Shown in pieces: positions 38,182-51,200 of a stretch of 64,000 nt of DNA. Position numbers and translations under genes: made by a program. The number at the start of each line of letters is the position of its first letter. The first letter of the stretch is position 1. Where the stretch lies: contig QEYB01000448.1 in assembly GCA_017562135.1 (NCBI GenBank), positions 248,001 to 312,000 on the forward strand. The letters run 5' to 3'. This DNA comes from Dipylidium caninum. Taxonomy: Eukaryota; Platyhelminthes; Cestoda; Cyclophyllidea; Dipylidiidae. The notes under the pieces were generated by a model, which made no database searches, was not told where the DNA came from, and worked only from the letters and a program-made list of their open reading frames with translations.

Positions 38182-39388
38182 GGTGACGGAAATAAATGCA
38201 GAGGCAGGATAAATAACGGTGCTTCGCGTTGAAATAGGGGATGAAACTAGGCCACCTGAACGCAGAGAAAGAAAGCAACGCTGGCGCAAAGAGGAGTCAA
38301 AGAGTGCGAAGTGTAATTTGCTGGTTAAAACACGATAATTAAACATTTCACTTTTACACAGTCTTTTAGGAGAATTAGTCATATTTCCCATAACATGCAT
38401 TACAATTATAACCCTCTATTGTTTTCAAACCGAGAACTCAGGCGAAACACTGCAACACTCATACCGGCCTGTGTTCCATCTTTTGAACACGTCCCTACCT
38501 GCCTCATCTACCTCATCTTTCCTCCCCACTGCCACTGTCATTGGCACATATTTTATCCTTTAACCATTGTACTGTCTGGGTATTCATTTATAGTGTTAGT
38601 AATAGCACTACTTCCTGTCATGGAGTAGAGCCGGTTACCTAACAGAACAGACGCAAAAATCAACCGAAGTACGGTTATCTCATGGAGTGTTGAGAACAGG
38701 AAATAGCCACACTCTCGAAGGAAAGGTAGATGGGACAATAAAGGAGTTGATGCGATGAAACCCTATCCAAGGAGAAACGATCGCTACCGACATTACGATA
38801 CTCTATCTTAATCCCAGTGCATCATTTAAGCTCATAGCATTTTCCGAAGATATCTCCTAGGGAAAAAGACCCAGTGTGAGGTTCTATACGCCTCAACGTC
38901 ATATTACACAACTCTACATGATTTTAACAACCGGATAGTTACCTGGCTATAGGGCAAAAGCACAATGAATTCTCCCAAATGGGGAACCATCCAAATACAC
39001 ATACACTTAATCGATTCACCTCAAATATTCAATATCACAAGCATGCGCATTTGATTTCGACCTCTGCTGAAGTTATACTAAAATACAACCATCACAAAAC
39101 TTTCCCCTTGATCTAGCATATATTTACAATATGTTATTTCCCTAAGGTTAACTTTCGCGCAAATATGCTTCCATAATACTAACTAAATCACTAGACCTTT
39201 CAAAAATTGTGGATGATATCCTAATGACGGAAATAAATGAACACGTGGTGCTGTCGCAAATCCTTAATAGTGCGACCACACGAATCGAAGATTGTCGCGA
39301 GCTAAATAATGAAAAGTGAGCAGACATTAGAAAACCGTGACTAAAGTAGATAAAGGACAGAAAGTTGGAGTATCAAATGAGTAAATTA
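38182..39388. other. Spacer between GPS2-like and PYM genes
   Basis: Both flanking genes are on the minus strand, with PYM upstream. The 1.2-kb gap shows no further gene. A pyrimidine-rich acceptor (ending GCGTTCAG) about 75 bases before the GPS2 ATG could be a 5' UTR intron end or a trans-splice acceptor. The gap is rather long for a tight operon. Confidence 0.45.
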
Positions 39389-40680
39389 TCACTTTCGACT
39401 GATACAAGAAGCTTGCAGTTGACTAATGAGATCCTCCACTTCAGCACGGCGTGCTAGCTTGGCAAATTGATCAGGATTTAATATCTGACCAGCTTTAAGT
39501 TTCTCCTCTATCTGAACGATTTGGCGTAGCCTTTTCTTTTCCACGCGCAGCCGATGGAGCAATGCTTCTTTACTTTCGTCTTCCGTTTTAGCGACATTCA
39601 ATTCCCCCCCCCTCACCGGAAAGCACAGCTATTTTTGGTGGTTCCTCCTTGTGTTCTTTTCCTTGGTTCTTAGTGACTAAACCAAAATCAAGGAGAGGGT
39701 AACAAAGGCCAGTCACGAAATAAGTAATAAGTACAATATCAAAGCACAAATGTCTCATCCACGACAAATCCCGGTTGTGAGATTTAAAAGCCTAAGGGCC
39801 TTGCGTTACGACTTGACCAATAGCAAAAATAAATAAATACTAAGGATGGTCGTCTTGAAAAGAGATAGGACATAAAAATTAGGCGAAATTTGCCCGAAAA
39901 TATGAGAACACAAAGGGGGATACAAAATTGCACTTCTATTGAAAGACTTAAATAACTCTAAACAGTCTAAAACTGATTTGATGGAGGAAAAATACGGGAT
40001 GCGATTTCAGGATCAAAGGCTACAAAATAACAAATCCTGTCGACAATGAACATACGTTTGTACTATAAAAAGACTAAAAATTACCTCCACCAGGAGCATT
40101 TTTTGACATCGCTGCCTTCTTCTTTGATGGTTTCTTCGTTTTTCGATTTGAAGAAGCCTCCTCTGCAGCCTTTCTCTGTTGAGTAATCGCAGCTGCATCT
40201 TCCTTAGAAAGGCCTGGAATGACGTACAAATCACGTTTCCGGCGCATCTCATCGACAGATTTGGGTAGATATCTAATAAAGTGACCGAAAAATGTCTTTT
40301 TCAGAAGTATATACTTTAAACAAGAAAGTAATGATTTACTTGATTTTTATACATTAAAAACAAGAATTAAATACCAAGACTGAAGAACAACAGATAATAA
40401 TCGTAAGCAAGTAAAATGCAAGATTTTTTGACGTCAATGTAAATCTACAATATAGAACACCGAAGGCAGGGTAATGGACTAGGAATGTTCCACTGTGGCC
40501 ATTAAACTCACTTAGGCACTTCATCCTGTGGAATATACCCCGCTTTTACCTTAATTTCCTTTCTAAACGTACCGTCAGGCCGTTGGGTAGCAGGGATAAC
40601 ATGTTCTCCTACAGACTAGCCACAGTGAGATAAGACCAACCTTTTTTATTTATAATTACACCACTGCGGGCTGACGCCAT
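39389..40680 (-). CDS. PYM1: PYM (partner of Y14 and Mago) homologue
   Basis: PYM binds the Mago-Y14 dimer and strips exon junction complexes from mRNA during translation (family knowledge). Exons on the minus strand are 40680-40641, 40608-40512, 40272-40085 and 39676-39389. The N-terminal Mago-Y14-binding block is clear: [20 protein letters not shown], then [15 protein letters not shown] basic middle follows. The C-terminus has the PYM-typical [31 protein letters not shown] and a final short helix. Intron 1 is 32 bases. The last exon contains nine G at 39604-39612 (plus-strand C9) that break the frame. Either one G is extra (then 203 aa, like human PYM1 at about 204), or a 37-base intron (39616-39580, GTGAGG...GGAAG) is removed, which also restores the frame (191 aa). 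Confidence 0.85.
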
Positions 40681-42218
40681 CTCCGATTCGTCACAGCTGT
40701 CGAGGGCAATGCTTTCAGGTGCGCGCTCTTTGTCGCATTTGAAGTGCAATAGATAAAATTAATAAAATAATGGTTGACATTACGTCTCCTTTAAGACTTG
40801 ATGACTCTTGTAAAATATCCTCCAAATCGATCCATTCTAGTATTGTTACATTTTTGTAATTACGCCATTGTCGCATTGCATAAAAAAGTTTACTCGCGTA
40901 CTTCATCCCACTTCAGGTACGCATTTTCCCTTAAATCTTGCATTCAGAATTGTTCATTTGCACGGCCCTCGAATTATTTTACAGTGTCTTTCATCGGAAT
41001 AGAGATGGGCGCCGTGGCGTAAGCTACGTTGGAGCATCCTTCTACCGCAGGGAGTATACAGGGCGAAATGTAAGTCAATGGCTGAACGTTCCACGGTTAT
41101 TACTGTGGGTAACTTGTTTATTGCGTTAGTGTTCATGACTCTTATCAATGGAGATTTTGTCATCGTTCCATTAACACATTAATGATACATTTCAAACAGT
41201 AAGAATTGAAACCTACAACACATATACAAATAGATTAGGTCATGAATGCTTAGAGCTGAGTAGTATCAAGTTAGATGTTTCAAACCTGTTCTCCTAAGCG
41301 CATACTATGTCTCTTGACAGGCTGTTTCAAATTATATTTTGAAGCGAGTAGCCAGTGTACTGTCATAATAATCTTCACTTCGACTTACTTTTATTTATGA
41401 TGCGAAAAGTACTGTAGTTTTTGCATAATGGCTTAATATGCAAGTTCGTTTTACTCAACCAATGAGAAGTTCATTCTGATTTCATAGATTACTATCAGCG
41501 ATGCGGGCTCAATAAAATCCAGAAGATAAGGTCGATTTTCTAGCATTTGAAACGCGAGTTGATAACGTTTCGTACGCTGGATTATTTTTCATAGATCAAA
41601 ATATATACGATAGTAAGGTTTTGAATCTTTTCTTCAATACATTTATTTGCTCACAATCATTAATATATCGCACTTAATTTTGTCGATTTACCATCATGTC
41701 TCAGTATAGCATTCTTGCAGTTCCCTGAGAATAACTCTAGACTCAATCCAGAACGATCAATTCGCAATTAATTAGCTGCTACTTTTCAAAATCGTATATT
41801 TTATTACTACCATGATTTTATTTTCCACCTCCATATGAAAAATCCACTCCATCGGGAACATCAGTAAAGAATATTTCGCCTTTGGTGAATTGCCATTTTT
41901 TATCGAGTTGATCTAGGATTAGAGGTTAGGTCACTCTAACATTTGCTGGATAATTCTTGGTTATTTTTTATTCGTGTTGATTGGTTGCTTAGATGCATTT
42001 TTTCGCATTTAAAGCACCCGATGCAATCAAAATAGGTAATTATTAAGAATTCCTACTTAGTCAACAATAGGTTTTACTTAAACATTGGATTCTACTTTAG
42101 ATTGTTTCATTAGCCTTTAAATCGAAATTTAGTATCTGAATATTGTCATTTGAGCCGACCTTTAAACAACAAAATATCACATTCATCTGACTATTACATG
42201 TTTGAACATTTCTCTTAG
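40681..42218. other. Spacer between PYM and the calcium channel
   Basis: AT-rich, with the two genes transcribed away from each other, so it may hold promoters for both. No exon or motif was recognised. The first channel exon is preceded by an acceptor-like TCTCTTAG, so the true 5' exon of the channel could lie here or further upstream. Confidence 0.4.
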
Positions 42219-42220
42219 TC

Positions 42221-45200
42221 ATGCAGAATTATGGTCGCCAGTCTGGCTACCCAGTTAATCATAGCTCCCAGCCGCATGGCGGATACACTACCGAAGAAGA
42301 GGAAGAAGAAGAACCGGAAAAACATTGGCACGACTCCGGACAAAACTGTACTGCAATTCCGCGAATCCAACTTCCTACCTCCTCTGCGCCACCTTCGGGT
42401 TCGAATACATCGTCTCCACCACCAGTGTCATCATCCGTTCCGGCACAACCCTACTCGCAGTCCAATCAGGACGCCGTAGGCTCCCTTGGTGCTTCTATTC
42501 GTGCTGGTGGAGGATCCACGTTGGGTGGCATTGCAGGTGTTGCAGCAGCGGCTGCAACGCAACAGGGGAAACCTTTAAACCTCACCAATCTCGCATTGGC
42601 AGCGCAGACCAATGCTCGTAAGAGGCCAACTTCACGGGCTCAAGCCGCCAGTGCGAGGCCTCAGAGAGCTCTCTTCTGCCTCAGTCTGCGTAATCCGCTT
42701 CGTAAAATGTGCATCGGGATTGTTGAGTGGAAGTATCCTTTTCGCACTCATACCTGCCTCTGAGCTGTTTACCAACGAGTCTTAGATTTGTGGTTGAATG
42801 GGTTTTCGTATACTCAGGTACCCCCAATTTGATCTCATCGCTTTCTAACTGTGAAATCTTATGTTTATCATTCTTTGGCGTCCAAGCATTAGCCGTCTCC
42901 TCAACGCCAGCGATTTTTACTATAGTAAAATGTTTTAATTTTCTGATATTCCCTGTATACCTAGTTAATGCCAATGCGCTGATTTTTGCCCGTCATTTTT
43001 AATTGCATTTGATCAATGGTTTTCGTCCACGAATCAAATTTCATTGAAATGCTGTGTTTAATCATTATTAATAAAACTACGTTGACGAATCTTAGATCAG
43101 GAGTACATCGGAAAAAAGAACGATTTTTGCTTTTAATTCTTCTATTTACGATTGTCAGCCATTTGGTTTCGTCAGTCTCGATTCCCCACTTACGAAAACA
43201 CATGTTACTCAAAGCTAAAGCGTTTTTATGCGGTTCCTTCGAATTTTCCTTAACACTTTAGACCTTTTGAATATCTCATTTTGATTACAATTCTGGGGAA
43301 TTGTTTTGCCCTTGGATCTCACACGCCTTATCCCGATGGAGACTCCAATGGCACTAATTCCATTCTGGTAAGATTAATCATTTGTCATTTAACTTATTGC
43401 TTCAACCATCCGCTTTGACATGCAAATCACATAGTTCAAGATTCCATAGATGTCGAAAATTAGGCTTAAAGTGTCATGCCACTCAAAAAATACCGCCACC
43501 CTTTCTCCTTATTAAATTGGTAATATGCCATCTGCCTGAGGCACCTATGAGTATTTCACTTGAGTCTTTCAATCGTTCTCTCATTTTGCCTGATAAATTC
43601 CACAATTATCAAATGAATGGGACAGTCCAAGTGAAGTTGGTAAAAGTCTTTCACCTGACATCATGTTGGAGCATAAAGTGACAATTGTGGCATGTCCCAG
43701 TTGAAAGTATTAAAGTCTTCCTGCCTGCTCTTAGGAAAAAGTGGAAAACGTTTTTATCGTCATCTTCACGATTGAGTGCTTTCTGAAGATAATTGCGCTC
43801 GGCTTCGTGATGCATCCAGGGGCATATTTGCGCAATGGATGGAATATCCTCGACTTCACCATCGTCTGCCTTGGGTAACCTTCCCCTTTATACACACTCT
43901 TCGTAATATTTTGAACGGGTCAAAAGTGTGCGGCCTCCTCTTCATTACTTTTTTTCTAAAACTTCACAATGTCATGTGTTAGCATCTATTCCACTTAATG
44001 CGCCAGAACATGGTGGAAGAAGGCCATGCCATTCATTCCGGATGGTAAAAAGTCGCATGACAACGAGACATTAAAGTGGATTTGAGTCGACCACCGAACA
44101 ATGGTGTCCTTTTGCCACTCATGTAGCCTTCCTTTGTGCATCGCAGTAGCTAACAATTCGGTGGAACTACTCCACGCAACCTTCTCTCACTCCTTGTTGA
44201 CGCATTTCCAGACTGCTTCAACCGCTACTCCAACGAATGCTCGATCGTTCCGGTGTCGATGTAAAGGCGCTTCGGGCATTTCGTGTACTTCGACCCTTGC
44301 GACTCGTGTCTGGTCTGCCGAGTAAGCAGCCCCTGCCAGCAGGGCACTTTATTAATTCATAGTGTCAAGTTATGGCAGAGACCTGTGTCCTCCGCTGCCT
44401 TGCAGGAAGTCATTCTTAATGAACCATAAAATATTTCACCCCTCTTAACCAATCAGTGTGTATTTACCATTAAAGTCAGCAGTGTCTTCATGTCCCCTTG
44501 TCACTTGTCGAGGTCTGACGAAGTAGCCGTGTCATCCACCACCTCCCAGTTACCCGTTTTCGCGCCTTTACGCGATTTCGTGGAATTATAGCCCGCCGGT
44601 GAACGTGTAATGTGGGGATTTGTGTGGCCTGCCTCCCTCTCCTCCAGTAGGCATCCGTCTGCTCCAGTCCCCTCTTGTGCACTCAAACTAAGGCCTTCCT
44701 CACCTTATTTTCAGCATCCTTCAAACCGTCTAACTGAAAATAAGTCAGAGGCATATAAAATTAGGCCATTTTGCCTGGTGGTAAGTAGCCTTGTCGGGTC
44801 AAGTTCTCTCCCCCGGGCTACAAGGCTCGTCAAGGGCTATGAAACGGGCGTTGATTGTGAGACTAAAACAAGAGGAGAAGCACATTTTTTTCGTTATTTA
44901 GTATACTTAACGGAAATTACTTTCATTAGACATTTGGGACTTTTTCCAAGCCGTAAATGCTTTTGCTAAAGAAATCTTTGAGTGTATATTTAGTAAACCG
45001 TCCAAAGCCTATTTTAGTTTCATTTCGGTTATTATATTTGTCTAATAAATCCCTAAAAGGGTAATAGACGGTCTGGGAAATATCCATTGACAAATATGGA
45101 GGATATGGTGAAATTCCCTCCTGCCGAGAAATTAATTTGGCGACAGCAACTGAAGTTTGACATGGTCGTCCAGCGTTGTCAGGGACATTTGCTCGAGCCG

Positions 45201-48200
45201 TCGGTCAACCATCTGCAGTTGCGTCAGTTCGTACGGCGGCCACACATGAGTCCACTTCTTCTCTTTATCATTTATTGTGCGCGGATTTTGTTTAAACACA
45301 GTCGTAGCCGCCTGGACAGCCAGTTCCCGGTTTAGATCCAAGCTCACGAAAACGGATTCCGCAGGTATCGTCCCCACCTCTTCCTCCTCGTTTGCGACAT
45401 GGCATCAACGTTGAGCGCTTTATCATCGGTGAATCCACCTCTGAATGCCTCATAAATGTTTCTCGAAGCCTGTTGAACTGCGCTCCGATTCCAGTACAGT
45501 TAGAACGAAAATAGCAGATACAAATTGCGCTTTGTTTCCCTCTGGTTTCGACAAAAAATAACATAAAGTAGGATACAAATACACAAACATTTCACGAAAC
45601 ATTTATAGACAAAAAAGATATCCGACTTACGTTACAATTTATCTCTCTCAGTCGCAGATGAGCACAGATGGAACAAAAACGCTCCTTTCATGCTTTCCGG
45701 CTTAAAAGTGTGCGAAAGGTACAATTCTGTCCGAGGTCGCAACGTCCTCCTTTGAAATAAATTAATTCTGTAAAGTGCGTAGTTTTTTGACCGGCGTATT
45801 GTGCTCTTAGGAGTTGATTGCCACCTTAACAGCAAAGTGCCAGAAAGGCTTGAGGGGGGTTGAATGTTCCCCTTTGCTGACTGAGAGTATATCAGCAGAC
45901 GCTTTCAATTCTTCTCCTCTCCATTGACATGCCTTTTTTCTGTTCTATCGTGAGGTTTATCCCTTAATTTTTCCACTTTTGTGAAAGACTTTCCTGCGAG
46001 GCATCAGTTTTTAGCCACCGTACAATCTGCCTTGCCTTTACACCCCAACCTACACGTTTTCACTTCAATCTTAATAGTAAATGAATCCGTTTTTCTCCCT
46101 CTTCCCTCCTGGTTTGTTGCTGCAAAAGCTAAGACTCGAATCAGCCTGTCAGGCATACTGTTTTCCAGGTCTGCAGGTTGTGCTCAACGCCATTATTCGA
46201 GCCATGGTGCCGCTGTTGCACATCGCTCTTCTCGTCATCTTCGTCATCACCATGTACGCCATCGTCGGCTTGGAGCTTTTCTCAGGGAAATTGCACGCAA
46301 CCTGCTACGATGTATATACCGGTAGGTGGATTTTCTGTTGCCCATCGTCTCCCCACGCACCCCGGCCGCCTTTCCCCTACGTCCATTCAATTTCCTCTTC
46401 AACCTGCTGCTGACCGCGCTTTGTCACCCCCGTAGGCATTCGAGGAGCGATTTACACGGCAAAATTCTGGCCACTTTTGAGCATAATACACCAAATAAAG
46501 GGGATTAGCGGATTCTTGGGACAGAACTGCCAATAACCGCGAAGTTAATATTTTCAGACGCGTAATTTATTCCTCTCCAAATCTGACGAAGAGTACGTCG
46601 AGTGATCTCATCCACCTTGTCAGTGAATTGAGTCTTTCAGGCCTTTACTTAGTTGTGCTGTTTACAAATCCACACGCACACAAACTACACTTTCCTCTCA
46701 TGAAAATTGTCTTTACCAGGCGAGCATAAAACTGTCGGAGATGGGTGCAAGCAAACCTGGTCGAGTACTCTTTTTGTCTTGTTTACAAACAACACACACA
46801 CACACACACTTGTGTCGCCTTTTTGGTTGTCTTTCGGGCAGACGAGGCTTCTAATCTTCAACTCTGGAAGAGGCCACTTGTTAACTGCCCAAATTCCCCA
46901 TTCCGTCCACAACTTCTGCCACTGAGCAGAGGGTGGAGGGAGGGAGGAGGAGGAGGCCTGGAAGAGCCTGGTCTTTTCTCATGCTTTCAATGAGAGAATT
47001 TCCCTCTGAACTCGTCAATTGGGCTACAACCATCACTCGGTTGACATTTCTTCCCTCGGTAATTAATAATAAACAGAGTTAAATTCCCAACGGCGGGGGG
47101 AGGAGGGCGGCGGCGGCGGGGGGGGGGCGTCGCTCTTCGAGGTGATGCAGGCTGGATATCGACTCATTCCACAAAAAACGACCCTCGTCCAATGAAAGTG
47201 AAGGCGGAATTGTTGCTACTCCGTCGCCGTGTAGTGCGTATTTTAGGCGAAGGGGCATTTTTTATTGCGCGTAGCTTTGCATTTTTCCGTTTACGCGAGG
47301 CGTCTTTAGCACAAAAGCCTGCCCACTTCCTACACCACACCGGTGGAGCCGACAAATTAGCATTTAAAAAGACTGAAGTCACCCCGAGCCGTGGGTTTAG
47401 CCCCATGCTAAACCTATCATAAGTTGAAAGTGGGAAAAAATGCGATTGAGCGATTTCGGTTATTGTGGTTACAAACGGCAGGTGAGTGGGGAAAAAAGCG
47501 GCCCGGATAACTGCGTGTGAGGTCCCGCCTTATGCGTTGGACTGGGAGGTAGGTGACACCCCAGGGGGTGAAAATATGCCATTTGAATGAAAAAAGTTAC
47601 AAAATATAAACGAGTTTAAGGTGTAAAATTCCCCTTTGAAAGAGCATTCGTGAGAGGAGTGGTGGGGCGACACACCAGTCCATGCTGGTTGGTTGAGAGG
47701 ACCGAAAAGGAGGACAATTGCGTGTAACAATATTGAGATATCCATTCTTCTTCTGCTCTTTTTCTCCTGTTTATTTCAAAGGTGAGATAATGGATAATCC
47801 AACACCCTGCAGTTTGGGTAGACACGGTCATCTCTGCAAATTTCCCCTCGTCTGTCATGATTTTCGGCCGAATATGACCAAGGCGGCGATTGCCGAGCGT
47901 CGTGCCATTATGGCCAACGTGAGCGCCGATCCGTACGCATTCTCGGGTTACATTAAGCTGCCGGAACGCTGGCCCGGACCCAATTATGGCATAACCAACT
48001 TCGACAACCTCGCAGCATCCATGCTCACCGTCTTTCAATGTGTCACAATGGAGGGATGGACTAATGTCCTCTACTGGGTGAGGTTATTCGCCCTGACCGA
48101 CTCCCTCGAGCATTTGCGATACCGCCTCTTGCTCCCCGACAACCCCCTCGCGCCTCCTCTAATTTCCCCCATTTTCTGCAGATGAATGATTCACAAGGCA

Positions 48201-51200
48201 TGGAATGGCCTTTCCTGTACTTTGTCAGCCTCATCATTATTGGCTCCTTCTTCGTGATGAATCTCGTTCTGGGTGTTTTGAGCGGGTAAGTACTTTTACT
48301 CTTTTCCCACCTGTTCATGCCAAGTATGGCCATCGTGACTGTGTCACCTTCTAGCGCAAAATTACACCTCTCATTAAGGGCTATCAACGTTTTGATAAGC
48401 ACTGAGGCGTTTTTTTCAATGCCGCTCTACGGGATGAAGGCGGAGTTCCATGATGCCGACAACCCCAATTGAAAGGCGTTTGAATGAGTGGTGACGTCGA
48501 TTTTGCAGAAAATTCCACTAATCCCTTATAACGACTTAGCAAAGGTTTCTTATACTACTTCATAGTACCATGGAACAGATATTTGGGAAAAATTTGAGGA
48601 TTCCTCATTCCCGATTTACCTACTCTCCAACATTTATAATCAAAATGTCCTTCCCCCACGAAAACCTTTGTGTGTTGATAAACGATTTTCTGCGTAGTTT
48701 GTGACCAACGTCTCTAAAAATCGTGGTGTTAGGCGACTGAAGCGGCCGGGTTTTTTGACAACCCGATGGCAATTAAAACTCGCCCACCGTCTCCACCAGC
48801 CATGCCCATTTTGGAGTCAACGAGGTGGACAATAACTGACAACGTCATTAACGGATATCGGTAATAAAGGGATATTTTATTGAGGGGAGAGGAGGCGGCC
48901 AATCCCCTTCATCTTTTCCGCATTGGGTGGTTGAATGAACTGGGCAAAAATTTGTGCACAACTACAGTAACTTCTCTTCTGATAGTCTTTTGACCGTATG
49001 ACAGGTTGATAGATTTTCACTGTTAACAGGGAATTCTCAAAGGAAAGGGAGAAAGCCAAGAAACGCGGGAAATATCAGAAGGCCAGGGAACAAATGCAGT
49101 TCGCTGAAGACGTTCAGGGTTATTTAGACTGGATCGGGGCGGCCGAAGACCTCAGTGATGATGAAGACAATGCCAATCGTTTGGATGATAAGGAAAAGCG
49201 TAAGTAGTCTTCACACCTCCCTTCTTTCTCCTGTTATTACTTCGAGAAACGTCATTTATATCAAGCCCAAAACGCTACTTAAATCGCTTTTGAGTAGAAT
49301 GCACTTTTGCATGGTGTAGGATTCAATTTTTGCGGTCTCTGTCGTCGAAGTCAGGGCACTGAGGACGACGACGAGGACAATTCGGACCGTGGTGATGAAT
49401 GCGGTTACCGGACCCAGTCAAATCAACAAAAACAGTACTTCTTCTGTTTCCCGGTCAGAGGGTAATTTACTTCCTCAAAGCACCCACCTGAGCCCTTTTT
49501 AAAGCTAAGATTACCCTTTCAACTCAACACTCTCTGAACCCAAATTAACACCGTCAGGTAGCCGTTAGTCTTTTGAGTTGTCCAGTCACTGTGTCGTCTT
49601 CCTTTTCATCTACCAACATTCAAAACAAGCCGACGATCGAGGAGACTCAATCGGCGATGCAGACGATCTTGCCGTCGAATGATTAAATCACAAGCCTTCT
49701 ACTGGACTGTCATTGTCCTCGTCTTCCTGAACACCGGTGTCCTTACCTCCGAACACTACGGCCAACCAAAATGGCTGGATGTCTTTCAAAGTAACCTACT
49801 ACAACCCTTCCCCCTTTAATCTTCGAGACAATAAGAAAAAAAATAATAACTTTCAGCTTTCATATTACTTACAGTCAAGTTAATTTCATTGTCCCTCTAC
49901 ATACCATAGCCTGCCAGTTAGGAGAGTTAAATTTCCATTTCACAGATGCCTCAGTGTAACTTTGCCCCCTTGTGCTAACTTCAGGCGACGCGAACATTGT
50001 TTTTGTCGTTCTCTTCACCATTGAAATGCTCCTGAAGATGTACAGTCTGGGAGTGCGATGCTACTTCGACTACATGTTCAATCGTTTCGACTGTTTCGTG
50101 GTGATTTGCAGTATCCTCGAGATCATTTTCATAATGACCAAACTTATGCCGCCACTCGGCGTTTCCGTGTTCGGTGCGCTCGACTTCTGAGAGTCTTCAA
50201 AGTCACGAGGTAGTACAAATTCCCCCTCGCCTCTAGTACTCATTTGTTGCCTTCATGAATATCTCATAGACTTTTTCTCTCCACCCGGAGGAGAGTGCCA
50301 CCGCGATATTATTTACTGCTTTTCATTTACTGTTCTCACATCTCTCACATTTACGATTTGATGCGCTGTTCACCGCAGTTTACATCAGACTGTCCACTCT
50401 GTGAGTGAACCAGCGCATTTTTTTGGCAAATAAGTAAGCAGCACAAGCTCTTGACTATTCACCAACCAACTCCTTCCTCCACGCATATTTCTGTCTATTA
50501 AGATATTGGAATAGTCTTCGAAACCTGGTCGGCTCCCTGTTGGCAAGTATGCGCTCGATCGCGAGTCTCCTGGTTCTCCTCTTCCTCTTCATTGTCATCT
50601 TCGCCCTTCTGGGGATGCAAATTTTCGGTGGCCGATTTAATTTCCTCCACTTGCGGAAACCGCGCTCCAATTTTGACAATTTCTATCAGGCTCTTACTAC
50701 GGTATTTCAGGTAAGAAGTGAGGTGTCAAAATTGCCACCTAATCGTTCCCCACGTCTGAGTAATTTGAGATTCGGGGCGTATAAGGCAGTGATGTTTGAC
50801 ATACTGCTTGTTAGGCTCTTGTCAAGGCTTTGAGTTAGCTGAGGCCCCAAATCCTCCTTCACTTTCGACACGTATCCTATTTCCTCAACAACAAGTGGAA
50901 ACGTGGTGTAGAAACCTGAATTACACACTTCACCACCTTCCTTAGTGCGCCACTTTTAAGAAGGTTTGAGTGCAGTAGACTCTTAAAGTCTCTGCTTATT
51001 GTTATTTTGAACTCGAATAATTCTACCAGCAAAAAATTATGTGCGTTTTATGGAATGTAAGTCGAAAGTGCAGTTGATTTTAAGAAATAGATGAGATAGC
51101 AGAGTGCATCCGGTTTTATTCGTGCTAATTTCACGAGTCCATACAGCGCGTAAATTTTACGCCTGCTTGACTTGTAGATTTTGACGGGGGAAGACTGGAA

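Larger units (their letters stand above)
42221..48285 (+). other. Cav1 N-terminus and domain I exons
   Basis: Exon 1 encodes a low-complexity cytoplasmic N-terminus with a Glu run, Ser/Pro-rich and Ala/Gly-rich parts, ending in [17 protein letters not shown] before IS1, as in Cav1. The following exons give IS2-S3 ([20 protein letters not shown]), IS4 ([20 protein letters not shown]), IS5 ([19 protein letters not shown]), the pore loop with TMEGW, and IS6 ([15 protein letters not shown]). Exon 6 carries the cysteine-containing extracellular turret before the pore. Confidence 0.92.

Noticed and set aside
42231..42621. Alternative plus-strand frames over the first channel exon
   Set aside because: Shadow frames. 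The frame starting at 42221 leads directly into the conserved pre-IS1 sequence and the splice phase of the next exon.
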